Positions 11,786 to 25,500 of a DNA stretch of 64,000 bases are shown piece by piece; position 1 is the first letter of the stretch; every line of letters begins with the position of its first letter. The position numbers and the translations under genes were made by a program. The notes beneath the pieces were generated by a model, which ran no database searches, was not told the DNA's origin, and saw only the letters and a program-made list of their open reading frames with translations. Origin of the DNA: Selaginella moellendorffii (Eukaryota; Streptophyta; Lycopodiopsida; Selaginellales; Selaginellaceae); NCBI RefSeq assembly GCF_000143415.4, contig NW_003314305.1, positions 191,325 through 255,324 of the forward strand, in the 5' to 3' direction.

Positions 11786-12475
11786 GGACTGCTGAATCCT
11801 GCAGCTATGGCTAGGCTGGCGCTTGGAGAAGCTTTGACGAATCTTGTTTGGGCTAAGGTACTCTCATCTTAATTGTGTTTACACATTATGATGTGTTTAA
11901 CTTTGCAGGCTGAACTTGATTCCGACATATATGTACAATCCTGTTGTTGCTCTTCGTGACACTATGATCGAGCTTGAGGTTGCAATAGAAGGTGGAAAGG
12001 ACAGCTTGTCAATGGCTGCTCAAGCAGGTGGTGAAACTATCAAGGCACCTGGGAATCTCGTCATTAGTCGTATGTGACTTGTTCAGACATTACACTCATC
12101 ATCACCCCTGATTTGAAGGTACTGAAATTCATATCCTTTCATTCAAATCTGATTACTTGCCTCTTCCAGATTGGAGAGGAAGTTGTTCTTTTGCACATTA
12201 CTGTTGGGACTGGCAAAGGTCGTCTAGGAGGTTTAGCACTGGCCCAATTTTTTTATCAGGTCAGACAAACTGTGGTTTTCTTTCCTTGCTAGCTTCCACC
12301 ATGGGGATTATTGATACTTGCCTGGATGTTGAAATATTTAAAACGTGCCTTCAATGCGACGCAGGTGATCATGTCATTCATCGGTTTTCTTTTTTAAAAA
12401 ATCTGGATTTTTCTGCGGACAGGACCTTATTGGCAAGAAACTTACTTCTGCAGGACATGATATCGGAGTTATAGT
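11786..12475 (+). pseudogene. PURL: FGAM synthase (PurL) fragment, decayed
   Basis: Separated exon-like pieces match phosphoribosylformylglycinamidine synthase of purine biosynthesis: LNPAAMARLALGEALTNLVW (11789-11850), IEGGKDSLSMAAQAGG and ETIKAPGNLVIS (about 11988-12068), TCSDITLIITPDLK (about 12075-12117), GEEVVLLHITVGTGKGRLGG followed by LALAQ (about 12175-12250), and DLIGKKLTSAGHDIG (about 12423-12468). Order and strand agree with the real enzyme and intron-like gaps lie between pieces. It has no start, loses the frame repeatedly (stop right after GHDIGV), and the glutaminase domain is missing. This is a partial pseudogene of the middle catalytic region. Traces further downstream (about 12480-12700) are too decayed to assign. 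Confidence 0.85.
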
Positions 12476-12479
12476 TTCA

Positions 12480-14020
12480 TTGCTATAGTTTCATAGTTTC
12501 ATTGTCTTTGCGAGAAATTATGGCATTGAAGTAGACATTCCCACTTCATGAACCGGACACTCTAAGCATATCCATGGGAGGAGCTATTGCTACAGAAGTT
12601 GGGGATGAGACCACTGAACCATTAGAATCAGAAACAGATCAAGCATCAACTTAAATGCAGTCAAAGACGTGTTCACAACCTTGAGCTTCAGGTAATCTCT
12701 ATCCCTGCTTCATTGTAAGAGAGCGCCAGTGCTGAGAATTTCTTCTGTAACTTTTCCACCCTATGGGATGCATGAAGAACTGGGCATTCAATTACAAGCT
12801 TTTTACACTATGCAGAAAGGAATCATACTATTCAACCAGAAGCCTTGCATGAGTATTGATTTCCTTGTAAAAGCCAAGAAGTGGAGAAAATCCTGAAGAG
12901 GTTGCCAGGTTCCTTCTGAGTGCCACAGGTCTCAACAGAGGCAGGATCCGAGTTGGCAACGTAAAATCTGGCTGGAAAATTATGGTTATGATAACAAAGT
13001 TTTGAGTAATTTTGGACAAAGTATCAATGCTTTTTCAATTACAGATTTTTATTACTGCTGCAACAGATAGAGATAGCGGCATTATGCATTTTGCATTTGA
13101 ACTGGTGGAGAAAGTTGCCAGAAATAACTTTCAACACATTACTGAAACCGAGAACACAATATTCATGAATGGCATTCTTGTGTTCATAAAAAAACAAGTT
13201 TAATGACAATATCAGCCTCAACACTTTCACTTTTCTGCATTTTTGCGCGTTGGTGAAGGAGAGCTCAGTACTTTCAGATAGTAACAAACATCAAGTTGTT
13301 CCATGCAACTTCATTGGAATCATCAAAAGATAGCAATCAGTGATTTTGAGAAGTAAGACAATTGTTATTACTCTCGTTACCACAGGCTGACGGTTCATTC
13401 AGATGAGATTGTCAGTAAATTTTCATAACAAATGACGAGTTTATATGCCCAAGCAGACGTATTTGCTTATGGCAAGGTCAGTAAGGAATCTCTCGTGTTC
13501 TTTCATGTTCTAAATGTTTCTTTCTTTGTATCCCCGAGGAACCTCGAGCAGAAGGTGTTCTGGATTATTTGATTCCTCATAGAGTAAGTTCCTGAAGGTT
13601 CTTTCCTTGCAACTCTATAGTTACCTTTTTCTTGCAGACTTTCACAGGAAACCGTCCATCCCTAAGTGTGCTGTATTATAGATCCAGATTACAAATGATC
13701 AAATGCAGATTTTGATTTGATATCAAGTGATGTTATCATATTATCATCTATGTGCTGTTATCTTCAAAGATGTAGGCAATAACAGCATCAATGCAGGGAA
13801 GAATGCTGTATCTGCCATAAGTGTGTAAGTTTTGGAAAGCACTGTCATAGTTGCTCAAGAAAGAGAAAGAGATTGAAAAACAATATATGAAAAACTCATG
13901 CATATGTACCATCATTCCCGCCCATCAAGTCTGGTAAATCTGAGAGAAAAGCTTTCACACTCCCACTGGGACCAAGTATGGAAGTAAAAAAACCAAAGCA
14001 AAGAGCAAGCGTTTTTTTTC
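12480..14020. other. No gene recognised
   Basis: A 63-codon plus-strand frame at 13012-13203 has no recognisable motif. The rest shows no coding signal. It may be the decayed 3' part of the PurL copy, because that gene is long and its glutaminase domain would be expected here. Confidence 0.35.
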
Positions 14021-14022
14021 TT

Positions 14023-14300
14023 TCAAAACCTGAAGCTCGGGCTGTCTAGCTTGAAGGCAAGCTCTCTGGCTGCTGCCACCACATCGACATGGCCATAGTG
14101 AGGAGTTAACGATGAGATTTCATGCCTCGCTGTGTCAGACAAATGACCCAACCTGCGTAGAGTACCAAACTTGTAGGAAATGAGTACTACTTACATGAAC
14201 AACCCCTGAAAATCAGTGTTGGCAAGGATGCATTCATGTCCCAGGCCATCTATGAGAAGATCCTCTGGTGTTTCAATCCCACAAACAGCAACTACAACCA
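14023..14300 (-). pseudogene. Two unassigned minus-strand coding pieces
   Basis: On the minus strand one piece (about 14290 to 14195) reads VAVCGIETPEDLLIDGLGHE and continues to LANTDFQGLFM, ending at a GTAAGT donor. After a splice-like gap the next (about 14155 to 14023) reads RLGHLSDTARHEISSLTPHY and GHVDVVAAARELAF and ends at a TGA. The continuity and splice signals suggest the 3' end of a gene. The PHYGHVDVV stretch is reminiscent of the C-terminal histidine region of alpha/beta hydrolases, but this is only a resemblance. No intact upstream part was found. Confidence 0.35.
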
Positions 14301-15197
14301 AACAACCAACTTGAGTTCCTTCAACTCAATCATGAAGTAGACTGTCTCTCAGTTTCTCCGAGTGACCAAGTCAGCTTGCAGGGAGTCTTGTGATGCTACA
14401 AATATTAAACCTGGTGAATCAATCCTTTTAAGAGTGCCTTGGCTGGGAATTGAGTAGCATGTGCATGGCCTTGCCACCAGTTTTCACCATCTATGCTCGG
14501 GTTACTACAAGCAAAAGCTTTGTTAGCTTCTTCTCAGAGATGAAAGAAAAACTCAAGCTACCTTCTGCAGTTCCATAGAGAAAAAGGACAACCACATGTC
14601 ATACAAATGGTAGATAGCTTAAAAAAATAAAAAATTAGAATTTACCTCCCATGATAAATTTAAATGACGATATTAAAAAAATTAAAAACTTTCACAATAA
14701 TCTTAATAAATTCAAATAATACAGCTTTTTAATTATTGATAATGTAGCTACTGAATAGTTATATTACTATTACAGTAATATTAATGACATGCTTTGGAAA
14801 TTGGGATTAGAGCAGTAACAAAACAAAATGGAATTTTGTCATGCATGATGACATTTTCACACTTTTATGACAATACAGGTTTACTTCTTCTTTTAAGCAA
14901 AGAAACTCTACTATATCATTCACCACTATAGTGTTCAGAAAATACTAAAAATGTCACTAATAATCACTATTTTATAATACAATAATAATAATAAAAAGAG
15001 CAATTCCATATATATGCTGCTCAATTTCATTATATATACATGTGTCTATACATATATATATATAGATATATATATACACACACACTGAACTGCTTACCTA
15101 AAATAGTTTTAGCTCTGTAGTATAGTCAACTGTAATGCAGCTATTCTCTGTTTTTCAAAAACCACATATGGTAGTTATGCTATATTCAATCAAATCG

Positions 15198-16262
<1,065 letters not shown>

Positions 16263-16379
16263 GGCACCTGCCACCATCTCGTTTTCACTAATGCCTAGGG
16301 AGATTATAACTGATGAAATAAATTGCTACAACATTGACACACCGAACTGCTTACCTAAAATAGTTTTCTAGAGGAGTAT

Positions 16380-18030
16380 ATGTAAAGCTAACGGAGAAAG
16401 CATTAAAACAAATGGAAGAAGAGTATCGCTTGTACATCTTTTACATCTTTTTCTTTCTAAATATTTACAACTCGGAGAAGTATCTAGAGGAGTTGAAGGC
16501 CAGGCATTGTGAAGTTTCAACCAAGGTATTAGTGGTTCTGGAGTTGTTTGTTTGTGATGGTTTTGCCATAAGCCTCTCCACGGTGCTTAAGTTGTGTGGG
16601 AGCCTGGTGGATGTGTGGCTTAGAGAAGGAGAGGGTCACTCCCAGGCGTGTAGAAAACAATGCTGCCGTGTCAAACTCAGTAAAAGTTTTTGGAATCTGA
16701 CTTTGTTCTTATGTCAGGATTTCAGGATAAATACAACACAGAGAATAGGCCTTGGCCTTGCTTTAGAGGGCTTCACTAATAAGATCTACGAGGCATAGAA
16801 CATAGTTAAATTCATCACATTTGTTCCTGTTATTTTCAACTGCAAATGTGTTGTCCCATCAAGCCAGATGACTACTCAGATTCTTCTCAGATAATTCAAA
16901 TTCTCTGCTTGAGAAAGTTGTGATCACAACAAACAAGTACTTCAAGCCACCTGGATTGCTGTTAAGATTGGATCGTGAGTTAAAAGCTCTTGGATAGATT
17001 TCTTTCGCCATTTTTTGCCGGTCTACACAACTTTAGTCACATGTAAGTTCATTGGCTACCTCATTGTCAATGCCACTTTGTTTCAGTGCGCCAGATAATA
17101 CTAAGATACATGCAACTTAGGGAAGGTTAGTATGACACATGTCTTGGAGCTTCCTCTTCATAGTGGCCTCCCATGCCTCACTTCCATCATCAATAGTACG
17201 TGATGAGTGAGAACGAACGAAATGCCTTTAAAAGAATAAAAGAATAGACAGATTTACATAACATATAATATGTATAAAATGAGCATCTCTAGCAAATTTC
17301 TCCAGTTGTACCTTGAAGCATTGTCTGCTGGTACCGGAACTAAGTGACTTGTGCAACCTTTCTGAGCCACCCAACTTCGACAACACTTGGGCCATAACAA
17401 TCCTCTTCTAATGTTTTCTGATCAGACAAGTTGCATCAAAGAACTTCTTAATTTCATGATTGGAGTTTAGACTATGACCCTTTACAGGAGTAGTGACAAC
17501 ATAAGTAAGTGAAGGTTTTTTTTTCTAGATTCTTGAGAGTCCAGAGCTGGTTGCCAGAATCTGGTAATTGAACTTATAGATGTATACTCTTTCTCTTGGT
17601 TTTGAAGGTATTCTTAATCAACTTAGTTGCAAAGACTAATGAAGAGCTCATTGAATTGCTAAAAGACTTACTGGTGGTGGGGAGAATGCAAAGAGAAACT
17701 CTCCCATTCTTTTTTGACAAATTGTCAACTACCAACCTTAGAAAAGGATAATCCCAGGATCTTTGCCAATAATTTCTTCCCCTCTTTGACACGGCTAGAG
17801 TGGATGCAAGTGCTGAAGCTGCATTTTGCACCTGCAAAGTTTCTGTGACCAACTTGTAGCATTAAAAGCTGTAAATGACTATTCAATTCCACTCCTTTAA
17901 CATGGCTCTCTCTTTTCTTTTTTTTTTTAAACAAAACAAAAAGGCTACCTAAGACGCCACCAAGTCTCATTACTGGGAGAACCACCAAGTCTCATTATAG
18001 GGAAAAACATCATAAGTCATTGTTCTATTA
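16380..18030. other. No gene firmly recognised
   Basis: Minus-strand stretches show possible relic coding, for example VVTTPVKGHSLNSNHEIKKF near 17500-17440 and VTETLQVQNAASALASTLAV near 17850-17790. A plus-strand frame at 16412-16798 is open for 128 codons. None contains a domain I recognise. The flanking ARP5 debris suggests this is also broken-gene territory. Confidence 0.3.
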
Positions 18031-18034
18031 TTTC

Positions 18035-18310
18035 TTGGCCGTGAGCTGGCTCCATGACCTTGAAACGCAGTTGAGTAGGCCACATTGTTGGCGATGAGCT
18101 TTTTTTGACGCAATGAAGCGTTTCACTCAGCACAGCAGCGATCACCGATCAACCCAGGAGAGTTGCTCCTGGAACGCTTGGTAACTATGCCTTCTAGCTG
18201 GAGCGACATATCAAGCTTCCACTAGAGTAGACAGAGGAGCTTACCGATTCCGTGGAGGGCTTTGGCTGTTATGGGAATATTCACTCAGAGCAAGATTTAA
18301 CACTATAAAA
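18035..18310. repeat. Dispersed repeat, copy 2 (partner 2565-2830)
   Basis: Shares the ordered blocks described for 2565-2830, with substitutions and indels between them. Both copies lie at the edges of debris-rich regions. Confidence 0.5.
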
Positions 18311-18674
18311 GACTCTACTAATGAAAGAAAGTTTGCAATTTCATATCAATTTTTCAGCATGCGGATTTACACAGATTTTTAAGAGAAAAGGTGAATCCTT
18401 GCCACAAGAACTAAGGGTTTAGATCGATCACCCAGCAAAATGCTGCCACCAGCATGGTTATATGTGAGATGGCGAGTGGGAGTACCTTTGGAGTGGATGC
18501 CAGGGAAGGCATGTACTGCCCTAGAAAGCACACTAATAGAACTTGTCACTCAGGAGTTTGATCACAGTGAATGAAACAACAAAAATAAGAATATATCCCA
18601 ATTGGAACCAGTACATCCTTTCATCCTGAGACTTTGACTAAGACTTTCCCCTACCATTTTACCAACTTTCAACT

Positions 18675-19620
18675 AACCTCTCGTCACTGTTTCTCGAGCT
18701 CTTGACACAATAGACCGCACCCCTGAAGGAACTCTATGAACATGTCCTCCACCTGTAACTATTGAAACAAATATCCATCGATCGTCATCTGTGGTGGAAA
18801 ACGCAAAGTCCGTAGTACAGGCTGTGGCTTCCACCATCCGAAGTTCCAATGAGGCATAGATAGCAAAAACTGCATCCAGCGTTGCCTAAACAGACCAAAC
18901 AAGTTATAAGTCAATGCGAAACAAAGTACAAAGCGTTCATTTACACACCTGTATCAAAGTCCACCATCCCGACTCGCTGCGTAGCTCCTCTAACACAGCC
19001 AAAGTTGGGAATGATGATAAGAGATGACATTTTCTCCCCAGTGGCTACACCACCAAAGGTGATCTTGTTTGGATCCCGACTGGCACGACGAATCCGCATT
19101 CTCCGGTCTAGGCATTCTCCAAGAGCTTCCTCAAAAAGGTTCCCATGCTGCTTATACTCGTAAACAATCTGCCCATGAACGTTGGCTATTGCTGGTGTTA
19201 TGTGTAGCAGCCCCATGTCATGTCTACACGATAAGACGTCCGGAAGAGTGACCACTCCAGCCTTATCGTGAACGCGTAAGTTTTTGAGGAAGATCTTGCA
19301 ACGCTTGGTAAGCTTGCTTGCTTCTGGCCTTACCCCGTGGATGGTTTCCAAGAGAGCTGCGGTGATAAGCTTGATAAACCTGCCTCCTGCGTCATTCTTC
19401 CGAAGATCTTGGAACCGTTGCTCAAAGGACTGGCAAATGCTGCCCAACTGAGGGTGTCGGGCAGCAAGAACAAGCGTCCACAATCAGCCCTTCCCTAAGG
19501 TACTCTAGGTACAAAGAGTGGTATGACATCACGCCTAACATCCAGGTATCTTGTTTTGCATATCGGCAGCACATGACAAAATTGTCAAAACCTCTTTTAA
19601 TGCTCCGAGGAATCAAACAT
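18675..19620 (-). CDS. Unassigned protein gene, possibly decaying
   Basis: The minus strand has a 180-codon open frame (19483 to 18941) with stretches such as RQLEQRF-like SICQSFEQRFQDLRKND, CRHDMGLLHITPAIANVHG and ITFGGVATGEKMSSLIIIPN. A second good frame (about 18885 to 18675) reads TLDAVFAIYASLELRMVEA and VTGGGHVHRVPSGVRS. Upstream, another frame (19616 to about 19500) gives FDNFVMCCRYAKQDTWMLGV and appears to belong to the same protein, but needs a frame shift near 19490. The phase of the GT donor near 18950 does not match the downstream frame. I do not recognise the family. The two frame problems suggest either misjudged splice sites or a gene in decay. Confidence 0.45.
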
Positions 19621-19871
19621 TACCTTTAAAAGCAGCTACCTCAAACGCTATGGCATTGGTAAACCCATGTTGCTCTAAGCTCTAGTTCCTCAGCTAGCCG
19701 CACACTGCATCCTTCCACGTAAATTAATAATATACCCTTGGATTGTAACCGTCAATCAAAGTCAAAGAAAGTCAAACAAAATCAACGTAACTCCTGTGCT
19801 GCTAGAGGAGCTCAAGAGGAATAAGCAGTTCTGATTTCGTCTATCCGTATTTCATGCCCAAAACTTCGGTT

Positions 19872-22696
19872 CTAACTGCCTTCCTCTTCGTCTTCGTTGT
19901 CTTGTGGAGCATTGAAAAGGTCGGTGTTCTCGGGGAACACGAGACCAACGTCCGAGTTTAAGATCGACGGAACCACCACTGGGAAGTCTCGTATCCGTCC
20001 GTAAGATGGCCCAGCCTCGAGCGCTTCTGGTTCAATCCCGATGAACGAAGCTCGTCCAACAAGTCCGGGACCGGTGATGGTTATCACGCTGTCACCTTCG
20101 TCAGCAAACTTCACCACCGGACGAGACCGAGGTGGAGATGCCCGAGGAGGGGAAGCTGCCGCTGATGCTACTTCTCCTAGATTGCTATCCGGTCCAAACT
20201 TCACAGTGGGCCGAGGCTTAGCGTCCGCTGGTTTTGGAGCCTTCTCACTGACTTCCACGACTTGAGGAGCTATGGATATCGAACGACGCTCGGAGATCTT
20301 TGGTGGTGTTGCTGCCGGAGCTCCCGTAGTTGCTGCCACTGCTGTGCTGCTGCTACTACTAGCCGCGACATCTGGAGTGTTTGGCCTGCTTCGAGGAGGA
20401 GTAACACTCTGCTTGCCTGGCGCCGACGAAGTTCCTGCGGCTGCTGCTGCCAAAGCTGCTGCTTCCGACGGTCTCAAAGGCCTCACAGACTTGGCTCGAG
20501 GAATAGTCCCTTTGACGTAAGCTAAAACGTTGGGCCGGCTGTATGGAGGATTGAAACCAGGTGGAAGCTCTGGAGCCGACGTTGGAACTAGCTGAGTGCT
20601 GTTGGCGTCGTGTTTTATGTGAGAAGCCGGCGGCCTCGTTTCGGGTCCAAAGTGTGAAGTAAAGATCGGATCCACTTTCTGGACTCGTTGGCGCATCGAC
20701 TCAATGCTAGTCGATTGATCCCCAGCAGCAGCAGCAGCAGTAGCTGTAGCAGCATCGCCTTCCTCCACCACATCAGCGATTGTTCTTCCAGTGACCACAG
20801 ATCCCAGCATGTTTGGATTCTCGTAGAAGTGAGTTCTTTTCCTTAGAACTGGAGCCAAGCTCAACGGAGAGCCACCACCCGCGGGAGTAACTTGCCAGCC
20901 TCGAGAAGGACTTCTTGTCAGCTGATACGGTCGCTGCTGCTCCGGAAAGAGCTTTGGCCTCGGACCACCTTGCTGCTGCTGCTGCTTCGCTGATCCTCCT
21001 CCTGAAGATTTTCGTGATGTTTGCGGTGGTATGGCTATGGCCGACTGTCTCCGGGATGATCTTCTTCCTAACGAGTCCACTGAGGCTCGAGGTTGGACAA
21101 CTGTGAATCTTCGGTGAAACTCTTCTTCTGTCTCATGCTCCTCGTCGCTGTCGTCGTCGGATTTGGAGGCTCGAGCAAGCAACTCCAGTGTTGCTTGTTC
21201 GTCATCAAGGACAGGAGCTTTGACGTAGAACATGTCTTCGTAAATGCTCGAATCCACGTTAAATGAGAACCGTGGTGCTTTGGCACGTATCTGTAGGACA
21301 ACAGCAGCGCACGATACATCCTTGGTCACTAGAAATTATTTTACCTTTGCATGGTGCTCTTCTATCAAGTCAAGCACCTGGCGGACAAAACTGACCAGGA
21401 GAATCCGGCACTCTTTCGTTAGCTACACGAGGACTATATAAGTGTGGATGCACGGAAAGGAAACGATCCTTGCTTACATCTTGTAGACCGTCACCTTGGA
21501 AGAGGCTCCCTTTCTTAAAGAGAAGACGATAGATCTCATCCGAGTAGCGAACTTCGTCCTGGAGCCTAGTAAGCGTTGGATAATCATCGTTGGGTTCTCT
21601 CCCTAGAAAATGATGACAAACAAAGCACTTCGGTGACTGGAAACTCTTCCAGAACAGATTTTAGTTACCTGGATCAGTCAAAGACATTATATCCCAGAGA
21701 ATCAACTGCTGCAACACTGCGCTCTCCTGCCTGTCCGCTTCAATCGACACAGCTTCGATCTCCTTTTTCAGATCAGCCATCTCGGCATTAGCTCGTAGTA
21801 GCTCCAGCTATTCCAGCTAGTATCTGACCCGAGTTAGAAAAACGAAAAACAAAAAGGCTGATGCAGAGGTTTCTGGATTACCTGAAGTGCCTGAGCTTCC
21901 TCGCCATGAAGAGAAGCAAAGAGGCGCTTCTCGGAAGGAGATAGCGCTAACAATCCCCGGATCTCTCCAACAACAGCGCGAGCGCAGCGAAGATCTCCTG
22001 GACAGGAGAGAAACAAAAAAGCAAGGTTTAGCTCTAGAAAAGTTTGCGTTCCTTTACCTTGTAGCTCTTCTCTACTCTCGGCAGCGAGAACCAGCTTCTC
22101 TGTCCATTCTTCCTACAAAAAAGAAGAACAAGAAGAAGAGAGCTTGAGCAATCAAGTTTGATAAATACATACGCACCAGATTATCACGGGACGAGGCTGC
22201 TAGAATGTAAGTCTCGGTCTTGGAAAATCCAACGTGTTGTGTGCCGATGTTAAGATAAAAAACATATCTTCGCAGCTTGCCTCCAACATCCGCGGACTCT
22301 TTGATCGTGCAGCCCTCGATTGGAATAAGTCCCAGAGGAGTTTCTGTCTAAACGAAACAAATGAAACAAAAACAGTGGCGATGGTCATTTCTATCGAAAC
22401 TTGGATTACCTGTTGCTCGCTTATAAAGTAGAAGAGAAAATATCCCTGTAAGACGAAGTAGCGGCGTTTCCACGATGTAAACCGCCCTCCGCGCTTCTCC
22501 AGGTAGCCAGCAATCTCTGGATCGCCCCACAAAACTCTCTAGGATAGAATGCGCGTGTTGTTAGATCGATGATTTGGGCGAGAATCCTGTTGCTTACCTG
22601 GTTTTGCATCCCCGACAAGGTAGTGGTCACGGATTCCCTGGGCAATCCTTCCTTGGCAGCGGTTTCTCGCTTCCCAGCCTCTTCCTTGCCCGCCAT
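19872..22696 (-). CDS. PH-domain protein with coiled coil and long disordered tail
   Basis: Nine exons join in frame to 776 residues: 22696-22598, 22538-22410, 22347-22177, 22112-22058, 21997-21882, 21807-21669, 21602-21478, 21422-21345 and 21290-19872. Residues about 40-155 form a pleckstrin-homology domain (GYLEKRGGRFTSWKRRYFVL, then PLGLIPIEGCTIKE, ending at the conserved tryptophan in EEWTEKLVLAA). Such domains bind phosphoinositides or proteins at membranes. Helical, probably coiled-coil segments follow (ELLRANAEMADLKKEIEAV). The last exon (472 residues) is Pro/Ser/Ala-rich and low complexity, with poly-Q and poly-A runs and short repeated phrases such as RPTVKFGPD/RPVVKFADE. The role is not known to me; a signalling or trafficking adaptor is the inference. 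All introns obey GT-AG and keep the frame, so the gene looks intact. Confidence 0.85.
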
Positions 22697-22699
22697 TTT

Positions 22700-24420
22700 G
22701 CTTCAAGCTTAGTAGACCTAGGGCTTGCAAGAAGAATATCCTCAATGTTTGTTTAAACTTCAAAATTTGATTGCACAAAAGTGAATTTAAACTTTGTAAG
22801 AAATAACTCTTAACATTTATGTCATTCATATTTATAGCAAGTATTTCTTGTGGATATGAGATTATATTTTATTCTAACTTTTAATTTACCTTTTTTAGCA
22901 TATATTTAACATTAATAGTTTTAGCATGATTAATGAGAAAAAATTATGCATATGCAACCTTTGTTCATCTATATCTATTGTTATAAAATAATTTTTTATA
23001 TCATGGACTCAATCTTCCAAAAGTTAATATTTCCATATATTTTTTAACTTGGGTGGTTTATAGTGTATAAACTTTAAAATTCATGCAATTGAAAGCAATT
23101 GTAAAACTTTATTATCTTCAAAACTTGAAAAAGGATTTAGTTAATTAAGTTTAATTACCTTAACTCCTTTATTACTTTTTTTTTGTTTTCTTTATTTAAT
23201 TTGTGAACTTCTTTTGGTAAATTCTTAATCTTAATATCTTGAATTGTGGTATAGCCTCAAGCCCAATCTTTTAACATGGTTTCAGCCTCTTTCATAGCAT
23301 CTTTAATATAAATTTCCTCCCTTTAATTTATCATTAATATAATTTTATTATGCCATCCAACCAATTGCGTGCATGCCTTTATCAATAAATAAAATATTTT
23401 TATCAAATGGTATAATCTTACATATGTCGATTCAAAGTTTTTAGTAAAGTTTTTGTGTATATAATAAAAGTTGAATATAAATTACTGAGACAATCCCTTT
23501 AATACCAAATATAATATACATAAATTTGGAGTCAAACCTCAAGGGCATTGTACTATAGAACAATCTGGTATACACTAAAATGCCCTATAAACACCAAACT
23601 CCATATATTTAGCCTTTTTACATAAAATATTATTAAATAAAATTTAGCAAAATTTTAATATACTAGTGGTCTAATGCAAGAAGATGGTTACCCCAACTTG
23701 GGTTTATGAATATATAATAAAAAGCAACATAACCTAATAGAAACCAAATTAAGGTCAATCATGCTTTTAACCACTATTCTATTTTAAATTTTGAACTCCT
23801 CTCAATTGGCCCATGAAGGAGTTTGTCTAACTAAGTTAAGTATGCTTGACTAATAATATTTAAGAATTCCATTCTTATACTCTTCTGATTAAAGACTAAT
23901 TTTTCAACTAATTTGGATAGAGACTAACAAAGGAACTGGTAATATCAACCTTTTACCATCATTGAAGTAAAATGAGAATCTAAAAAATGACTAATATCTT
24001 TTGATATTTAAAATCACATTTGCGACAATTTACGTGGAGAGGAAAAGGTTCTAGTCACTTTACAACAAAATTTCTGCATTACAATATGTTAGAATTAGCA
24101 AAAGAAAGCAATAAAGCATAGAATTCTTATCATAAACATATAATTCTTGAAAATTCAGTATAAGTAGTGTCTTTAAACATGATCACTCTAGATAAGCTAG
24201 CTTTTGAAGAGTATATAAGATAATGTGCTTTTCTCAAGGATTTTTTAGGCTGCATTACAATAACAATAACATAATCTCTTCTACACTTCTTCTTTGTACT
24301 ATGATAGCTTTTCCTCCACAATAAGGTAACAGAAAAATTTATAACTCCACTTTCATAACTTTGTTTTTGTTTTTGGTTTTTCTTTTTCCCAGAATTATAT
24401 GAGCTCAACAAAAGGGTGTA
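22700..24420. other. AT-rich spacer, no gene
   Basis: Strongly AT-rich, with stops in all frames. It includes the 5' flank of the PH-domain gene at its left edge. No repeat structure or RNA gene was noticed. Confidence 0.6.
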
Positions 24421-25490
24421 TGTTATTTCCGTGGGATTGAGTGTGTGTGAGTCGCGGTGCTACTGAGACTTGGATTCTGATTTGGGTAAAGCATGAGCTT
24501 CACCGTCTATCTGTGTCTCTCAGGCGTATTTACATGTCCTACTGAGACCAGCATGGACCCTCGACAACTACGACTTAACAGTCCAGTTTGAATTGGACGA
24601 TGACGCGCTTACCAAGACTATCATTGGCACCATTGGAGATGTTAATTCATATCAGCATCCAGATGCAAAAGGTTACTCGATGTGTGCTGCGCAAACTACA
24701 TCTTTCAGCATTTCCTTCCCTTGTCTCTCGTCCATTCCAGTATGCTCTGCTAAATTCTACGAACAAAAGAAGGAGAAGGGAGCAAATCCTATCAACAAGG
24801 TGCGTCATCACTCTACTCTTACTGAATCTAGGAAACTAAAACAAAGATGGTGTTATTTGTTTCTGAGTAAGTTTCTCCAAGTGTTCGTCCACACACCGCC
24901 CTCGATTCGAAATCCTCCCACTGGCTTTCCAGCCTCGAGAACTCTTTTGGTGTTCATCATGGGCCAGCTCCACACCAGGACGTGAGCAAAGCAACCTGGG
25001 AAGAACTCTAGGATCTCAGAAACTTGCCATGATCTTAAAATCATGTTTTCTTCCATCCGTTAGAAAAGTAGACTACACAAAAACTAAACTTTGATGTACC
25101 AGGAGTCTTTCAAATTGAAGCTTGTGCACTAGATGATGGCAGCTCCCTTCTCACAAAAGCAATCTCATTCAAATACTAAAGAAACTTTCAGTATTTTACC
25201 TTGATTGACAGGCTGATTACCAATATTCTATTGACCACATCCACGACATTCTTTTCTTACCGTCTTATCGTTGGGAATTCCAGAGACAATAAGCTATCGA
25301 AAGAACGCAGAGAAAAAATCTAAAGGATCATTTGGACAGTCCCGGGAGGAGGAGACTCTGATTTCAATCGCATGCAGCCACGGATGGAACTGTGATGGAA
25401 AGTCTTTGTCAGGAATCGTTTTCATGGGTGCAAAATGGAAATGGACGTCTTTACTGCGAAAAGAGGAAGAAATGTTTCAATCCTCTTCGC
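24421..25490 (+). other. Possible coding relics, unassigned
   Basis: A plus-strand frame from about 24545 to 24800 reads LDNYDLTVQFELDDDALTK and TIIGTIGDVNSYQHPDAKGY, with a possible donor at 24799. A second piece near 25320-25370 reads VPGGGDSDFNRMQPRMEL and then stops. Composition looks protein-like but I do not recognise a family, and the pieces cannot be joined with confidence. Confidence 0.25.
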
Positions 25491-25500
25491 CTTGACCTTC

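Noticed and set aside
22700-24420. AT-rich block considered as organellar DNA insertion
   Set aside because: No organellar gene or tRNA sequence is visible; composition alone is not evidence.
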